Program-made: the position numbers and the translations under genes
Source of the DNA: Alnus glutinosa
Taxonomy: Eukaryota > Streptophyta > Magnoliopsida > Fagales > Betulaceae
Direction of reading: 5' to 3'
DNA length: 64,000 nt
Assembly: GCF_958979055.1 (NCBI RefSeq)
Contig: NC_084894.1
Span: 27,537,616 to 27,601,615 of the forward strand
Part shown: positions 1-12,821 of the stretch, in pieces
Layout of the letters: each line of letters begins with the position of its first letter
Position numbering within the stretch: the first letter of the stretch is position 1
The notes under the pieces: generated by a model
Told to the model about the DNA's origin: nothing
What the model saw: the letters and a program-made list of their open reading frames with translations, nothing else
The model's database searches: none

Positions 1-1214
1 TACAACACACAAATATTTCACAACACAATTACTTACCAAACAAGCCCTAAAAAGTTCACTCAAGCATAAAACAAGTCCAGCCGGCACAACCTTTGTCTGT
101 ACAAACACAACCTAATCCAAAAAAAAAATATAGATGATATGAAAAAGAAAAGAAAAATTACAAGGAAATCTTTCCCATGCACTATCAAGATGAATATTCA
201 GCAAAAGAAAAATAAGATGAAAATGCTACCCGAAAACCATGATAAAGCATTCTATTTTGTTAATTAAGTTGTGAGCGCTAAAATTTACGCTTCTATTGAT
301 CTTGAGACTGGCCATTTGATGAGAGAGGCAAGCTAGCATACCAAGAATGTCTAAAAATAGTGTAGGACACTATAATTTCAGGCGGTTCACAAACTTGAAA
401 TACTTTATTCAGTAACGGACTTTGTTTGTTAATGATTTTTTTTTTTTTTTAAAGAAGGTTTTATGATGTGACATAGATGTGACAATAATTTTAAGTATTT
501 TTATGTTTTTATTTATTTATTAAACACATAAAAGGAATTGCCTTTTTTTTAAAAAAATTATTTTAGCTAGCCTTATAGTAAAAATATTCAAAAAAAATTC
601 TCCCTCAGCCAACCATTTCGGCTAAAGATTTGACTAGCTGTTACGCTGAGCATTATAGCTCATCAATGCAGAAGGTAAATTATTAAATTAATAAAATAAT
701 CAATATGATTCTTTCTCATCTTTGGGAAGTAAAAATAGATAAAGAAAGAATATTTTAAATTCAGTAGTAAAAGTTGCTAGCTAAAATGCTCAGCCAGATA
801 TAGATACTTTGGAAAAGTGGGTAGCTACATTTTTTTTTCTAAAAAAATGGTTATTTAGCTAAATTTTAGCCAAACATTTGTTGACCCGGATTTGAATAAT
901 CACTTTACAAAATGTAAAATTACTAATCAAATTTTTCTGTTCAAGTTATGTGAACTTATCATCTTAAATAAATAATATGGCTAATCCATTTTATCATTTT
1001 TGTAAGACAGTCTATTGTAATTAGGATTTAATTTATTGTATACTAAAATCAACGGCATGTCAATGATAAGCAATCAAAATATCGTTACAACGACCAACTA
1101 AAATTAATGCTCTGAATAAGTATAAAATATCAAATATAAAAAATAAAAATAAAATACGATAAAACCAAGAAGCAAAAGATTATAGGTGATGAAAGAAAAC
1201 AAAAGAAAAAATAA

Positions 1215-1246
<32 letters not shown>

Positions 1247-2025
1247 AAAGAAGAAGAAGAAGAAGAAGAAGGAGGTTGGTCATGCTTTAGTTTCTTCACT
1301 CAAAAATCATGTCAAATGGCATCCTCTCATTTTATTTTTCTTAAGGCGTTTCACCTTTGTTTTGGACAATTTTAAGCTTCACCCCGACCACCAACAAAAA
1401 TATAAGAATTAAAGTAAAAATTTAAGAATGATTACACCATAAAACACCAAAGAACGTTCTTAAAGACAAGGATCTATCCATTGGCGGCCGTTTTATGGAT
1501 AATCACACCATAATAAAATGCACCTTCACACATCAAATCTCCCATGGTAATTGGTTTTTACGACAACTCTTGAAGGAATTGCACTTTTTGTCCCCCTATG
1601 TCTATAAAACAATTCAAGGTGCAAGGTTTTAGCATATTTGCATTTTTTTTTTTCCTCAATAAATTTTCTCTAGCTTACGTGGTCAACACCCTCCCATAGA
1701 GTTAAAATATTACTTAAATAATTAAATTTTTTATTTTTTATCATCTTAAATTTTTAAAATATATAATAATTTAATATAATAATATAACAAAACAAAAATC
1801 TTAAATTCAATTTTTATTTTTATTATTTACATCTCGTTCCGATTACATATTTTAAAATCTCATTTATTAAGAATATATGCAATTAGGCTATAGGAAAACT
1901 TGTAGTATATAGGACAGTGTTCTCGTATTCCCTTTTGTCTCTTCACTCAAATACAAAGAGCTTTTATGAGAATCACACCTAACACGTCATTTCCCACCAA
2001 TCACATTACCTTTGTCTTCTCTTAC

Positions 2026-2031
<6 letters not shown>
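1..2031. other. intergenic, AT-rich, no gene seen
   Basis: No coding exon is recognisable. The first 60 bases resemble the 'cttaccaaaca' ends of the repeat array in the TIM22 intron near 61 kb. Around 600-890 lies one member of a dispersed repeat whose other member is at 8250-8460; both end in a Ttagc-rich stretch followed by 'ttgacccggat'-like sequence. A long A tract followed by (gaa)n runs from about 1228 to 1271. Confidence 0.7.

Positions 2032-2064
<33 letters not shown>
2032..2064. repeat. (AT)n microsatellite
   Basis: Uninterrupted alternating TA run of about 33 bases. Other pure AT runs of similar type lie at about 4207-4240, 4590-4616, 10890-10909, 11242-11294, 36308-36335, 39245-39284 and 47743-47768. 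Confidence 0.95.
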
Positions 2065-2067
<3 letters not shown>

Positions 2068-3603
2068 TTTTCTTTTCTTTTGCTAGATTTCTTCTGACAA
2101 ATTGAATGCCACGGCCAAAAATCCATGGCACGATCAGCCAAAGCAACCAGAACTTCTGGTACTATTTTTCATGACAAAACGGAAATATTTTTTCACTATT
2201 TTTTATACTAAAAAATTATAGTAAAGAAAATGTTACTATTAAGAGTTAAATTTGTAACTTAATAGCTATCATAAATAATCTTATATAGTGATTATTTGAA
2301 ATCTCTCATGTGCAGAGATTTCATTTCTCATATATATCATATATTGCATTCAATTCTTACGTAAACAACATGAAATAAAAGATAGGCACAAAAAAAAAAA
2401 AAAAAAATTGTATAAAAGATGCGTCAAAAGATGGTTAAGAAAATATCGAAAGAAAAGAAAATAGGACTTAGCTTAAAGTTTCAAGACGAAGATGTTTTAT
2501 ATTTGCTAGCTGAACACGAGGGCTTGGATTTGTCTTCATCATACTCGGGCGAAGATGTCTTTGTCTCTAGCCCATCTCCGACTATTCTGACCCTGTCCAA
2601 TTTCGAATATTAGAAGCCGAATGTAATTTGAAAATCACATTTGTCAGAGGTGATGTCAGATGTTTTCTAATTATTTCAACTCCAACAGACACAAAAACCA
2701 AAAGAGGCCTATCCAACTACGTCAGACTCGATGCATAGCGATAACCCTACTCTCGGTACACGACTAAACGCCACCGGGTGAGATTATTTGAATATCCAAA
2801 TATGTGAGATATAATAATATAGTCTTCTACGATAAGAACACATAGCTACTAGTCTAAAAGACTATTTCACGTGTATATTTATAGGAGAATTTTGGTCAGA
2901 AATTCCATCTTGAGCTGGCAACTAAAGGAGATCTGTAAACACGAGGCTACCTATATATAGTATGACTACAGAATTTATTTAGTGAAGAATCTTTCTGGCC
3001 AGGGTAGTTTTTATTACCTTTGGGCATCATGGCTGATGAATATTTCAAGAGAAATAAGTACGGATTAGTGGTATATTAATCAGATTTATTTAGTATTACG
3101 ATAATTGAAGAAAAGTAAATGATCAAGTTGCTTGATATTATTCGCGACAATGCATCACGGGAGTCAGCGACCAACTTAATCAAGATATTATTATATATTA
3201 TTTGGGTGATAATAGAATCTTAATCTTAACATACAGTAAACTGAAGTTAATTGTAAAGCTGCAGTAGTCAAGTTGGGAGATTTAGAATAAGATCTCCAAT
3301 TCCAAACATGTGATGCTGAGAATCCTTGAACAGTACTACTAGCTAGTATCTCAAAATGTTACAAATTCCAACCCAAAATGCTGGATTTGCAAATCTTGAT
3401 TTAATCTTTTGACTAGAATCACTAGATCCGTGAGTTTCATATTGGACATTAATTAATTCTTTTGAATATCACAAGGGATAAAATTAAACCTCCCCACTTG
3501 GATTCTCTCCATTGCATTCTAAGAGCTAGATTTAGGGTTTAGGGTTTAGTTGTCATTTCTTAGTCAATATTAGATTTAACTGATCGATGTAATATTGATT
3601 GAC
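2065..3603. other. intergenic, no gene seen
   Basis: AT-rich sequence. An open frame at 2419-2613 has lysine-rich composition and no recognisable family or splice context. Two adjacent copies of the plant telomere-type heptamer (tttaggg) sit at about 3533-3548, which is short enough to be a promoter-type telo-box or chance. Confidence 0.6.
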
Positions 3604-3760
3604 AAATGCTAAAGCCACACTTTTATCTCAATTTACTGATATGATATTGCCAATTAGCCATTGGATTTACCTTTGTTAAAAAGAAAAAAAAAAATTAGGA
3701 GCCGATTGCAATCCCATATCAGCAAAATAAGATAAAAATGTGATAAAATGTGACACTGTC
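3604..3760. repeat. MITE family copy 1 ('atgcta..cacttttatc' type)
   Basis: Starts with 'atgctaaagccacactttta' and ends with a reverse-complement-like segment 'gataaaaatgtgataaaatg'. Four related copies occur at 4066-4206, 17721-17862, 17979-18125 and from 18141. A second right-hand half follows here at about 3790-3870, so this copy looks duplicated or nested. The copies share termini and length (about 140-160 bp) but little of the interior. Confidence 0.55.
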
Positions 3761-4065
3761 AATCACTTATTGAAGATACTATTGTTAAGGAAAAAAAAAA
3801 AAACAAGGGTTGATAGACAGTTCCATACCAACAAAATATGATAAAAATGTGATATATATTTTAAATGGCATGACATTATGTATACCGTTAGATTCGATAA
3901 ACCAAGATCTTAACAATAAAAGACTCATCTTCATTTCAAGAAATCATTGCAACACTCCAACCAACTTTCAAGAGATTGAGAAATAAATAAACATCAAGAA
4001 AACATTTAGCTTTCATATTTATTACTTAGAAGACATGAAGTTTTTTTTTTCCTATATATTTTTAT

Positions 4066-4199
4066 GAGTAATGCTATAACCACATATTTATTCTATTATA
4101 TTGACGTGACAAAATATAGTAGCCATTGGATATATATATATATATAGTTACTAAATTATGCTACATTAGTACGTAAGATAAAATTAAGATAAATGTGTG

Positions 4200-4206
<7 letters not shown>
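4066..4206. repeat. MITE family copy 2
   Basis: Left end 'gtaatgctataaccacatat' and right end 'gataaatgtgtggtgtgtgt' are imperfect inverted repeats matching the family termini. The middle contains a (TA)n run, and an AT microsatellite directly follows the right end. Confidence 0.5.
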
Positions 4207-4240
<34 letters not shown>

Positions 4241-4243
<3 letters not shown>

Positions 4244-5023
4244 AATCTTTTTATATATAAAAACAGTGAAAATTGGCTATATAGTGGGATATTGCCCATC
4301 ATTTTTCAAATCATCATTTCAACAATTACACTATACTGATTGTTTTTAAGTGTTTGTTAGGTTGTCACACTCTTATTTTTTTAAAGTACAACGTCCAGTC
4401 GATTAGAGAAGAGGGAGGATGGGAATTTTTTTTCACTAAACCGACACTTTTTCCTGTGGAATTTTTTTTTAGATACTAAAAGCACTTTTTAGGCTTCCAA
4501 ACAAAAATCAAACGGGCCCAATCTTTAAAAATTGGAAGCACAATAACTTGGATAATAAACATGGAAGTTTTATCTTTTTCAGCCACAAGAATATATATAT
4601 ATATATATATATATATAGAGGAGTACATTCATGGAAGTTCTTGAACTTAAATGCTCTTGATTATAAAGATTCATTACTAAATATCAGCAATGTTATGTGG
4701 GTTTATAATAAATGTCATATATCCCATTGATCATGATATAAAATCAGACAAAAAAAAAAAAAAGAAGTCTATTCTGAAAGGGAAGCACTATCGATCGGCA
4801 GATCAGTTGCGTGCACCATTTCAAAACATATTAAATAAAACCAACTCATCTTCACCAACTTTAATTAGTTTTTTTTTTTGTTCCTTTCTAGCCATAATTA
4901 ATTATCAGCTTTAAATATCTATAAGATGCAACAAAAAGCATCTATAACAATAATGGACGTTTCAGAATAATTCATCATTTAATGCTCCCATATTTGAAGT
5001 ATCAAACGTACAAAATATTAGTT
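4241..5023. other. intergenic, no gene seen
   Basis: AT-rich with a second (AT)n tract at about 4590-4616 and an A tract at 4750-4763. Small open frames here have no coding features. Confidence 0.6.
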
Positions 5024-5341
5024 AGGGTCCGTTTGGGTTTGCGATTTCAAAAAGTGTGATTTAAAATAACGATTTTAAAATGTGTGATTTGAAAAAAGTG
5101 ATTTTTAAAAACGCAGTTAAGTATTTGGCAAAATTGCAATTTAGCCTTTAAAATCGCGAATTTACCTTTAAAATTCTGCGTTTTCAAAAAAGCACTATCT
5201 TATCTGCGATTTGAAAAAGCAGATTTTTTGCGTTTTCATATCGCAATTTTTAAAAACGCAGTTCCCAAACGATCTATGTTCTGCGATTTGATTTAAAATC
5301 GCACTTATTGTCTACGAAATCGCAATCCCAAACGCACCCTT
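5024..5341. mobile_element. non-autonomous TIR element (hAT/MITE-like)
   Basis: The left end 'tagggtccgtttgggtttgc' and the reverse complement of the right end 'aagggtgcgtttgggattgc' match with few mismatches. The interior repeats the sense and antisense words 'gcgattt' and 'aaaacgcag' many times, giving a strongly self-complementary 318-bp element with no coding capacity. The AGGGT..ACCCT termini suit a hAT-like or Mutator-like MITE. I could not see a clean target duplication, so the superfamily is uncertain. Confidence 0.65.
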
Positions 5342-8300
5342 AGATTATTTATGGTTTTACTCTTACACCATCCATTATTTATTTATTATTATTATTTTTT
5401 TATATATAAAAAAAAAAGTTCATCCATTATTTGTTAGTTACTGCTTTCTTCCTTCCTCTTTCTCTGCATATATAGTTAGTAAATACTTGCATTATATCTA
5501 TATAAAGGGTGGAACTAAAGTGTTAGGTAAGGGGATAAAATTAAAAAATAAAAAATAAAAATTAGGTGGATAAAAATGAATTTTAGATGGATTGTCCCAT
5601 AAAAATATATAATTTTGGCATTTGGAATGACTCTTTCTTCTTGAAATTTTAAATATAATTTTACTATACGTACTCATCAGTACGTTTTTTTTAAAAAAAA
5701 AAAAAAGAAAAAGACAAACAACAGTTGAATTTATATTTAATTTTGAAAATAAAAATTATGAACCAAATATTGTGAAAATAATATTTCTCCCTGGTTTGCC
5801 TAAAGAATGATGTAGATGTCACGGAGATCAAGTGGGGCCATGATCTCCACCTTCCCTATAGGCCAGGTTTCCATGAAAGAGTCCTATCTCCTTCCTCCTC
5901 TCTCTCCTTTCTCTTTCAAGTTTCAACCATCTTTCTTCCTCTCTTTTGGCCTTTTCTTCTTCTCCGCACTTTCATCCCTCCCATTGTGCGAAAAACCTCA
6001 CCCCCACCCCCCCTAAAAAAGAAAAAAACTCATTTCCCTTTCTTTATGTTGCCCAGTGCCCACCGTCGATCAGTACAATTTTCAGTACGCCGATACAAGC
6101 GGTTGTAAAGTCCTTTCTTTTTTCTTACAAAATAACAAATATCAACAAATAAGCTCGTGGGAGTGCTAATTGGACTCACTCCGATACCTAAATCAATACT
6201 TTTGAAAGAATTTAAATCAAGTCTTTATTAACCAAAATTTTCTCGTCCTTCATATATAGTGTTTTGCACTTATTTATAGATGATATTAATTTCAACTGTT
6301 GTTTCAGATTGGGTGAGAACTGATTTTCTGACTCCGAGATTCATTTCCAACAAATCCGAGATCCATATCTCCAACGTACAGCCCTAATATCTCAGGATTT
6401 GATACTTCCAAGGTATTTCTAGGCTTTTTTTGAAGTTGCCTCTTGACGAGCCTTAACCTTAACTAGTTTTTCAGGCTTAATACATATTAATGAGCTTACA
6501 TGAATTAAATAAGCCAATTTACAATTTACTTACAATTGAGAATATTTCCTAACCCCATATATTTTTATGACACCCCAAAAAACTAGTTACTCCCATACTA
6601 TGTAAGTATGTAGGTGGATTGTCCATACTAAATGGGTGAATTATATATAAAAGTTTTCTAAGTGTTAAGTCTCATATTGGTCTTTTACTATATGAAACTC
6701 GACTTTATAAGTTGTTAAAATATATTATGAATATAATATTATTGATTTATATTTTCTGGTATAGGTTGATTTGTGTTTTCTTGTATAAGTCAATTTAAAT
6801 TTATTTGTATTGGTCGACTTATTCAACTATATATAAATAGATACCTATGTATTGTAAACAATTAAGTTATTTAGCACAATGTAGCCCTTTAAGCTTTACC
6901 ATGTACCTGGACATAGATCATAGACCGAACTATATAAATACCGTCTCTTTTTTCTCTCTTGCTTCCGCTATTATTCTATTTTAAATTTATACACAAATCT
7001 CAACATAAGTAATTCTAAAGAGCTCCAATTATAATTTAACTAGTCATTTGAAAGCAATAACATAGATTTGGTTAGCACTTTTCTTAAATCATTATAAATG
7101 GTATTAGAAATTTTAGAGGGTGACATTTTGAAGTAATAATGCAAATGTAACCAGATCTTTCCTAATATCATTAGAGCCACCCCGGGAAAAAAGGGATTTT
7201 TTTTATTATTCTTAAATTTTTAGTGAAAATAACATAATAACATTTTCAAGTCATTTTTTTATTATTTATTTAAGGAAAAAATGAACCTAAATTTAAAATC
7301 TTTCATAAATATTTTCCCTCATCTAGACATAAAAAACAGTTGAGTAAGATATAAAACATTTGTAGAAAAACTACATTGCAGAGTTCAATTTTTTAACGTT
7401 TCAGGCATGAGTATTTTGATAAATTACATTAAATTCTGAACAACACTTGAATCCTTACAATTTTTTTTCTTAAAAAAATAAGATATTTTGAGAGGATTTA
7501 ACGGATAGTTAAAATTGAAAAATAAATATTTTAAATTGACATTTTTTAAAGTTTGAATTCTTAATTATAAAAATGATAATTAAAAGATAAAAAATTATAA
7601 GTAAATTTTTTTTTAAAAAAAAAAAAAAAAAAAAATGCGCATTATACATGTAGAGGGCAATCCTGTAGCTCGCCAGTGAGGTCCACGAATAGATATAAGA
7701 ACAAATAGGGCTGTAAATGGGGTTCCATCATGTTCCCATATTTGGATGGGTCACAAAGAGGGAGAGGAGAGAGATTAGATTGGAGATACACATTTTGTAA
7801 GGGTCATTTCAGCAGGTCATATCGGTCAATCAGCATCGCATATATATCACTTATAAGGAAAATGAGTCCCAAAGCAAGAGTTTCCCAAATTAGGTCATGC
7901 CACACAGACATACCACCAATATTGTTGTGTGTTTAGAAATAAAAGCGATTTCGTGGGGTTGAACACTGTCGTCCCTGCATGAGCGAGCATGGAGAACAAA
8001 TTAAGCATATTATTAGAGAGTTTTTTTGTGGGGGTGGAAATACTAATTATATAAAAGGGTGCTTTAATTAATTTTTTATTCATTTAGTGAGAAAGGGTTG
8101 CCTTCACGAAATGCCAGTCACACTATATCATAGACTACTATTTTCACGTTATATATACATCTTTTGATGGATATATTGGGATCCCTACAATTGCTTGTTC
8201 CTTGTACATGCATGAGATTGCAACTAATCCCAATTCCTTCTGATAAATGCATTAGAGCATTTTCATTTTTTTGGCTACTTGGATGATAAAAAAAGAATAA

Positions 8301-8729
8301 ATAAATTCTTGAGAAATAATATTTAAATAAAATAGTAAAAGTGGATAGCTAAAATAGTGATCGAGCTAGAAGTAAGTGCTTTAGAAAAGTGATATCTAAA
8401 ATATATTTTAGCTAAATTAGAAAGGAAATTTGCTTAACCGGATGCGAATACTCTTAATTGGGTCCACTGTATCTACCTCTAGAGTATTGAAATGGAACAG
8501 TATCTTGGATCCATTTTATAATAAAATGAAGAGCATAGGATTTTAGTTAAAATGGAGAAAAAATTTACTGAGTCAAATGTGAATGTTCTAGGTGAGTAAT
8601 TATCACAATCTTGACCGTCATGGCAACATACTTTTTGCTCCTCCATTCGACTCAGGTGATTCATCTATTTGATTTTAGTTTAGAAATGAAACGTAATTCA
8701 CTATTCAAGCTATACAAGTGACTTGCACT
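5342..8729. other. intergenic, no gene seen
   Basis: AT-rich. CT-rich tracts at 5885-5960 create small open frames without coding signature. A 43-base or longer T/A-rich tract lies near 7600-7640. The second member of the 600-890 repeat family occupies about 8248-8460. Confidence 0.6.
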
Positions 8730-9415
8730 TAGGGGTGTACAAACGGGGCAGCTATTAATTGCTAATAACTAGAAACCACTAATAACCGTCAGTAACTGCT
8801 AACCGGATAATTGGAAAACCAGAAAACCGGATAATCGAGTACCCCGATTGCGATTATCGCTTACAAAGTTTTTAGGAAACTGTTAATAATTCGGTAACCG
8901 GTTTATATATATATATACACACACACACACACTAAAATAATTATATTTATTGTAGATGAGCCTCAAACTCAACCTTTAAATTCAAGGAATGAATCATCTT
9001 AAGTAGTTTAATATGAAGGTTTGGTGTTTTTTTGATTTGTCATCATATTTTAATTACAATACAATTGTCATTATATTTTATAATATTTATTTGTTTGATT
9101 TTCTTTACAATCATTTTATTTAATCCTTGAATTTGATTGTGAACTATAAAATGAATGAATGATGAATAGTAAATGAAATTATGCATGTCCAATAGTATTT
9201 ACTATTTAGCATTGAATATTGAAGGGTTGGATATTGGATTAAAAAAAAACTAAAAAAGATAACAATGTATGAAAACCAGTTACCCGGTTAATAACCGGTT
9301 TTTAATTTATAATTGCAGTTGGTAATAATTGGATACTCCGGTTGCGGCTACGGTTATGAGGTTACGGTTGCGATTATAAGGAAATAACCACAACAACAAC
9401 CGGTTGTATACCCCT
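8730..9415. mobile_element. Mutator-like non-autonomous element
   Basis: Terminal sequences 'taggggtgtacaaac' and (reverse complement of right end) 'aggggtatacaaccgg' form inverted repeats. The element is flanked by near-identical 9-bp sequences, acttgcact (8721-8729) and acttgcatt (9416-9424); a 9-bp duplication is typical of Mutator-like elements. Subterminal regions are rich in 'aaccgg' and 'ggttgcg' words on opposite strands. The interior has an (AC)n run near 8918-8932 and no transposase frame, so it is non-autonomous. Confidence 0.7.
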
Positions 9416-9849
9416 ACTTGCATTGATCATGCTAGTTGGATTCAGCTTGGATCAAGTTTTAGTTTGAACTAAATTTTTTGAGATTGAGATACATGTTTCG
9501 TGTCTCCTGTTACGAGACACATATTCTAATTTCAACTAGTCTAACCAGACCAAACTCATGTTTTTTTTTTTAATTGCTATTAAAATCTCTCTCAAAATCT
9601 TTCATTATAATTGCTATTAAAATATGTGAGTGGATTTTTTTAAAAAAGATTTCTTGATTACTTTTTAAGATCTCTTGATTACTTTTAGATATTCCTGCTT
9701 GGATACGATTAACTTCGAATAACATTTTTCACTTATAAACACTAAAATGTATTTTTTTTTCCTCTCTCTTACCATATTTAATTTTAAATCCAAATTAAAT
9801 TATATCAATATATACCAGAGAAATTTTAAGCCTATGAAGTTTATTCGCA
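9416..9849. other. intergenic, no gene seen
   Basis: AT-rich; nothing recognised. Confidence 0.5.
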
Positions 9850-10003
9850 GGGGCGTAGCTAGGTAGAGCTTTAGGGGGTCCATGGCCCCCCAAGCCTCTA
9901 ACTTTTTTTCAAAAAAAAAAAAAAAAAGAGTAAATTTTTTTGTTTTTTTTTTGGGCACCCACAAATTTTTTTTTTCCCAAAGTCTAAAAGCTGGCTTCAC
10001 CCT
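9850..10003. repeat. short TIR repeat ('aggggcgtagct' type)
   Basis: Left end 'aggggcgtagctaggtagag' and the reverse complement of the right end 'aagggtgaagccagctttta' are imperfect inverted repeats around A- and T-rich tracts. Related 'ggggcggagccag' repeats are common in plant genomes. No target duplication was found. Open frames across this element are low-complexity. Confidence 0.45.
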
Positions 10004-11000
10004 TGTTAAATTATTCGAGTCCAATCACATGCCTATATCGGGAAAATTGTTTATTCTCTTAATTAATTTTATCATTTCTCTTTATTAAAATTCACTAATC
10101 AAATCCAAAATCTTGCCTTCTAATTGCCCTTAATGTATCTAGCTCCTAATTTCTTATTCATCATGTGTCCAATAGAACAAAACCATTTTTTTAGCAGAGT
10201 TTCCATTTCTTAGTACACGTGCACCGGCCTGAAAACAGACCGGTAACCTCAAGCATCAACAAAACTCTAGCATAATTCTATCAACTTTTTTATCAGCACT
10301 CGTACCGATGCATTTGTTTTTTCTTATCCTAGGAGTAGGGAGTGTTTAGTTATTTTTTAAATCACGTAGAACTATTTGTCAAAACCTCAAATTACATGGA
10401 CCAATATAACAATTTTTTTATTTTTTATTTTAAAAATATTATTAATTTTAAATGTTTAGCTAAAGCCTTTAAGAAATAATTTTGAAATCTTTTAATTTTT
10501 GTTTTTTTGTCTTGCACTATCAATCTCGTCAAAAGAAAGGTCAAAGCTGGTCCCGTGATCATCGAATTAAGCCAATTTGTTCGACCTTCTCTTTTGATTT
10601 CAACCAGATGAAAACTAGTTCTCTTTCCCATTTTCTTGTTGAAGATCTTGTTAATTAATGACATTCACAACGGCCATTGTACTCAAAGGGCGGTTCCCCA
10701 AAGGTAGGCCATTAAATCACTATTTATTAAGATTTGAAATACGGTTGTTGTGATAGTACATTAAATTATTATTTATTTAAAAAATTTAAATTAATATAAA
10801 ATAATGAATTAATCATTTAATTAATATTATAGTAATATAATGGGGTTTAGCTTTATTAGTTTAAATTTTTGGATTAAATAGTATTTTAATATATATATAT
10901 ATATATATAATTATTGTATTACGGTCTCATTAAAAGACTTTCAAATATATTTATCTCCTACTCTTATATTGGGACCGGATAGGAACTAATGTTAAATGCA
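10004..11000. other. intergenic, no gene seen
   Basis: AT-rich, with an (AT)n run at about 10890-10909. Small open frame at 10425-10664 (minus) has no recognised domain. Confidence 0.5.
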
Positions 11001-11184
11001 AGAGAAATGATCCCTACACTCATTTCTCACAACAGCCCCACAACAAGCTGACGTGGCTGGTAATATTTTATTAATTTTTTATAAAAAAAAAATGAAAACA
11101 AAACAAAAAAATAATAAAATATTATCAGCCACGTCAGCTTGTTGTGGGGCTGTTGTAAGAAATGAGTGTAGGGATCATTTCTCT
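11001..11184. mobile_element. palindromic MITE with target duplication
   Basis: Begins 'agagaaatgatccctacact' and ends 'agtgtagggatcatttctct'. The two arms of about 75 bp are nearly perfect reverse complements, separated by a short A/T spacer, so the whole element can fold into one long hairpin. It is flanked by the direct repeat aaatgca (10994-11000 and 11185-11191), extendable to 8 bp (taaatgca), which fits a hAT-type MITE. No coding capacity. Confidence 0.88.
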
Positions 11185-11240
11185 AAATGCAATATATATG
11201 TTACGGAGAGAATCGGTTAGGAAATTTACCAAGAACACAT

Positions 11241-11297
<57 letters not shown>

Positions 11298-12019
11298 CGG
11301 ACATCACACCAGCTTAAAAGCTTAAGTTAATGGGTTTGAATCTGATCATATATATTAACCACTCACACTTTTTGTTTTTTTTTTTTTTACAACAATCACG
11401 TGCACTCATATTAGTATATATGATGAATTTTTATAAGGTTGTTGATTTGTTGTTTCCCATAGTAAAATAGACTTAAGAAACACATAACTTACATTAACAT
11501 GCATGTGACACTATATAAAAACATTCGTTCAAAGAAAAATATAGTTGATGTGGTAATGAACTCACATATGTGGTCCATGTGGAAGAGATTGTTAGAATAC
11601 AAATAATTAAATCTCACATTAAAAGATATAATATATGTGAGTGATTAATATAATACAATTAGATTCAAATCCAATAACTTAAATTTTTGTGTTAAATAGT
11701 GTTATAATATATTATTTATGTTTCTTTACAAAGATTTCCCAACAAAAAATCTATGAGCTTAAGTAGAAGATTTTATTTATTTATTTTTGTTAATTCACAT
11801 TAAAAATACTATTTAATAGACGGTCGTATAAATAGAATTACATATGGTTAAAATTAACTTTTGATAATTTTTACAAGTTTTTACTAATAATAAATTAATT
11901 TTTATTAACACTTTATTTCAATTATAAAATAGTAATATCCAGGTCTAGTAATATTCCCCTTTGTTAAATGAACCAAACATCAAACATGTAAAATAAATTT
12001 TTTTCGTGAAAAGTATAGC
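11185..12019. other. intergenic with long (AT)n tract
   Basis: An uninterrupted AT run spans 11242-11294 (about 53 bases). The rest is AT-rich and unrecognised. Confidence 0.7.
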
Positions 12020-12222
12020 GTCCGAACAAACCAACCTTGGATAAGATGACCTTGAAGCGTTTGACTTCAGCAGGACTGAAATGCCACCGGATCCACGGCC
12101 AGTGTTTACGCCCACGCTCCGCTACGGGTGCGGCAAACCACGCACCCAGATACTCCCTCACTAGTGGGTACCATGCAGTTGAAAAACAACAGTGGCCCTC
12201 AGGCGCTCTTAACCGCGAGTGA
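12020..12222. other. GC-rich island upstream of the LSH gene
   Basis: About 200 bases of markedly higher GC than the flanks. On the minus strand one frame is open across nearly the whole island and continues through (about 60 codons, Trp/Arg-rich); the plus strand also has a 61-codon frame. I recognise no protein family. It could be a conserved non-coding promoter block, a captured exon fragment or a chance open frame. Confidence 0.4.
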
Positions 12223-12297
12223 AATTATTATATATTGAAGAGAGTGGAGAGCTCCCCCGGGGGTGAATAGTAACCATGTCATGTCCAATGGGGCCAC

Positions 12298-12303
12298 CAC
12301 GTG
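12298..12303. promoter_or_regulatory. G-box CACGTG upstream of LSH6-like gene
   Basis: Perfect palindromic CACGTG within 'ccaccacgtgtgt', about 520 bases before the start codon. G-boxes bind bZIP and bHLH factors, including light-signalling ones; function here is inferred from sequence only. Confidence 0.45.
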
Positions 12304-12821
12304 TGTTGCGAATTCTTCCACCATTCCCTCTCCCTCTCTCTCTATCTCTCTAATAGTTTCTTTCTTTATTACACAGATTAGTCTCTTTTTTTCTCTCTTT
12401 AAAGCTCTCTCCTTTTTTTTTTTTTTTTCTCTCTCTCACTCTCTCTCTAAGCGAGAGGAGGGAGTCTCATTCGTATTTCATTCATTCATCCATACTTTTT
12501 TACGTCCCATCATCAAGCTCTCTCTCTCTCTCTCTCTCTCGCTCTCTCTCTCTTTCTCATGAAAGAAGCAACACGAAAAGAAACTCTTTCCCGTGAAAAG
12601 ATCCAAGGAGCAGCCCCTTCAAAATCTTGATATCATCCAGGATCAAACACCCAAAAGGATCAGTGAGAGAGTGATGGTCTTTGTGTTAGAGAGAGAGGGA
12701 AACCCCATCTACTGCAGAAATTGAGGTTTCTAGCAATATTACAGAAGAGACAAAAGGCATTCCCAGGTGTTGAAAATAGGTAAATTTGGTAACCGATCAA
12801 GCTCAGACCCAGTTATTGATC
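12304..12821 (+). promoter_or_regulatory. pyrimidine-rich 5' leader / core promoter of LSH6-like gene
   Basis: Contains several CT microsatellite tracts (for example about 12518-12553) typical of plant core promoters and 5' leaders. No ATG opens a long upstream frame close to the gene. An intron in the leader is known for some ALOG genes, but I cannot place one here with confidence. Confidence 0.45.

Noticed and set aside
2419..2613. 64-codon open frame, Lys-rich start
   Set aside because: No domain, no splice context and composition like the flanks; likely chance.
3533..3548. Telomere-like repeat
   Set aside because: Only two heptamers; too short to mark an interstitial telomere.
12786..12821. 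N-terminal extension of the LSH6-like frame
   Set aside because: It would start at TTG; the first ATG is at 12822 and fits family leaders.
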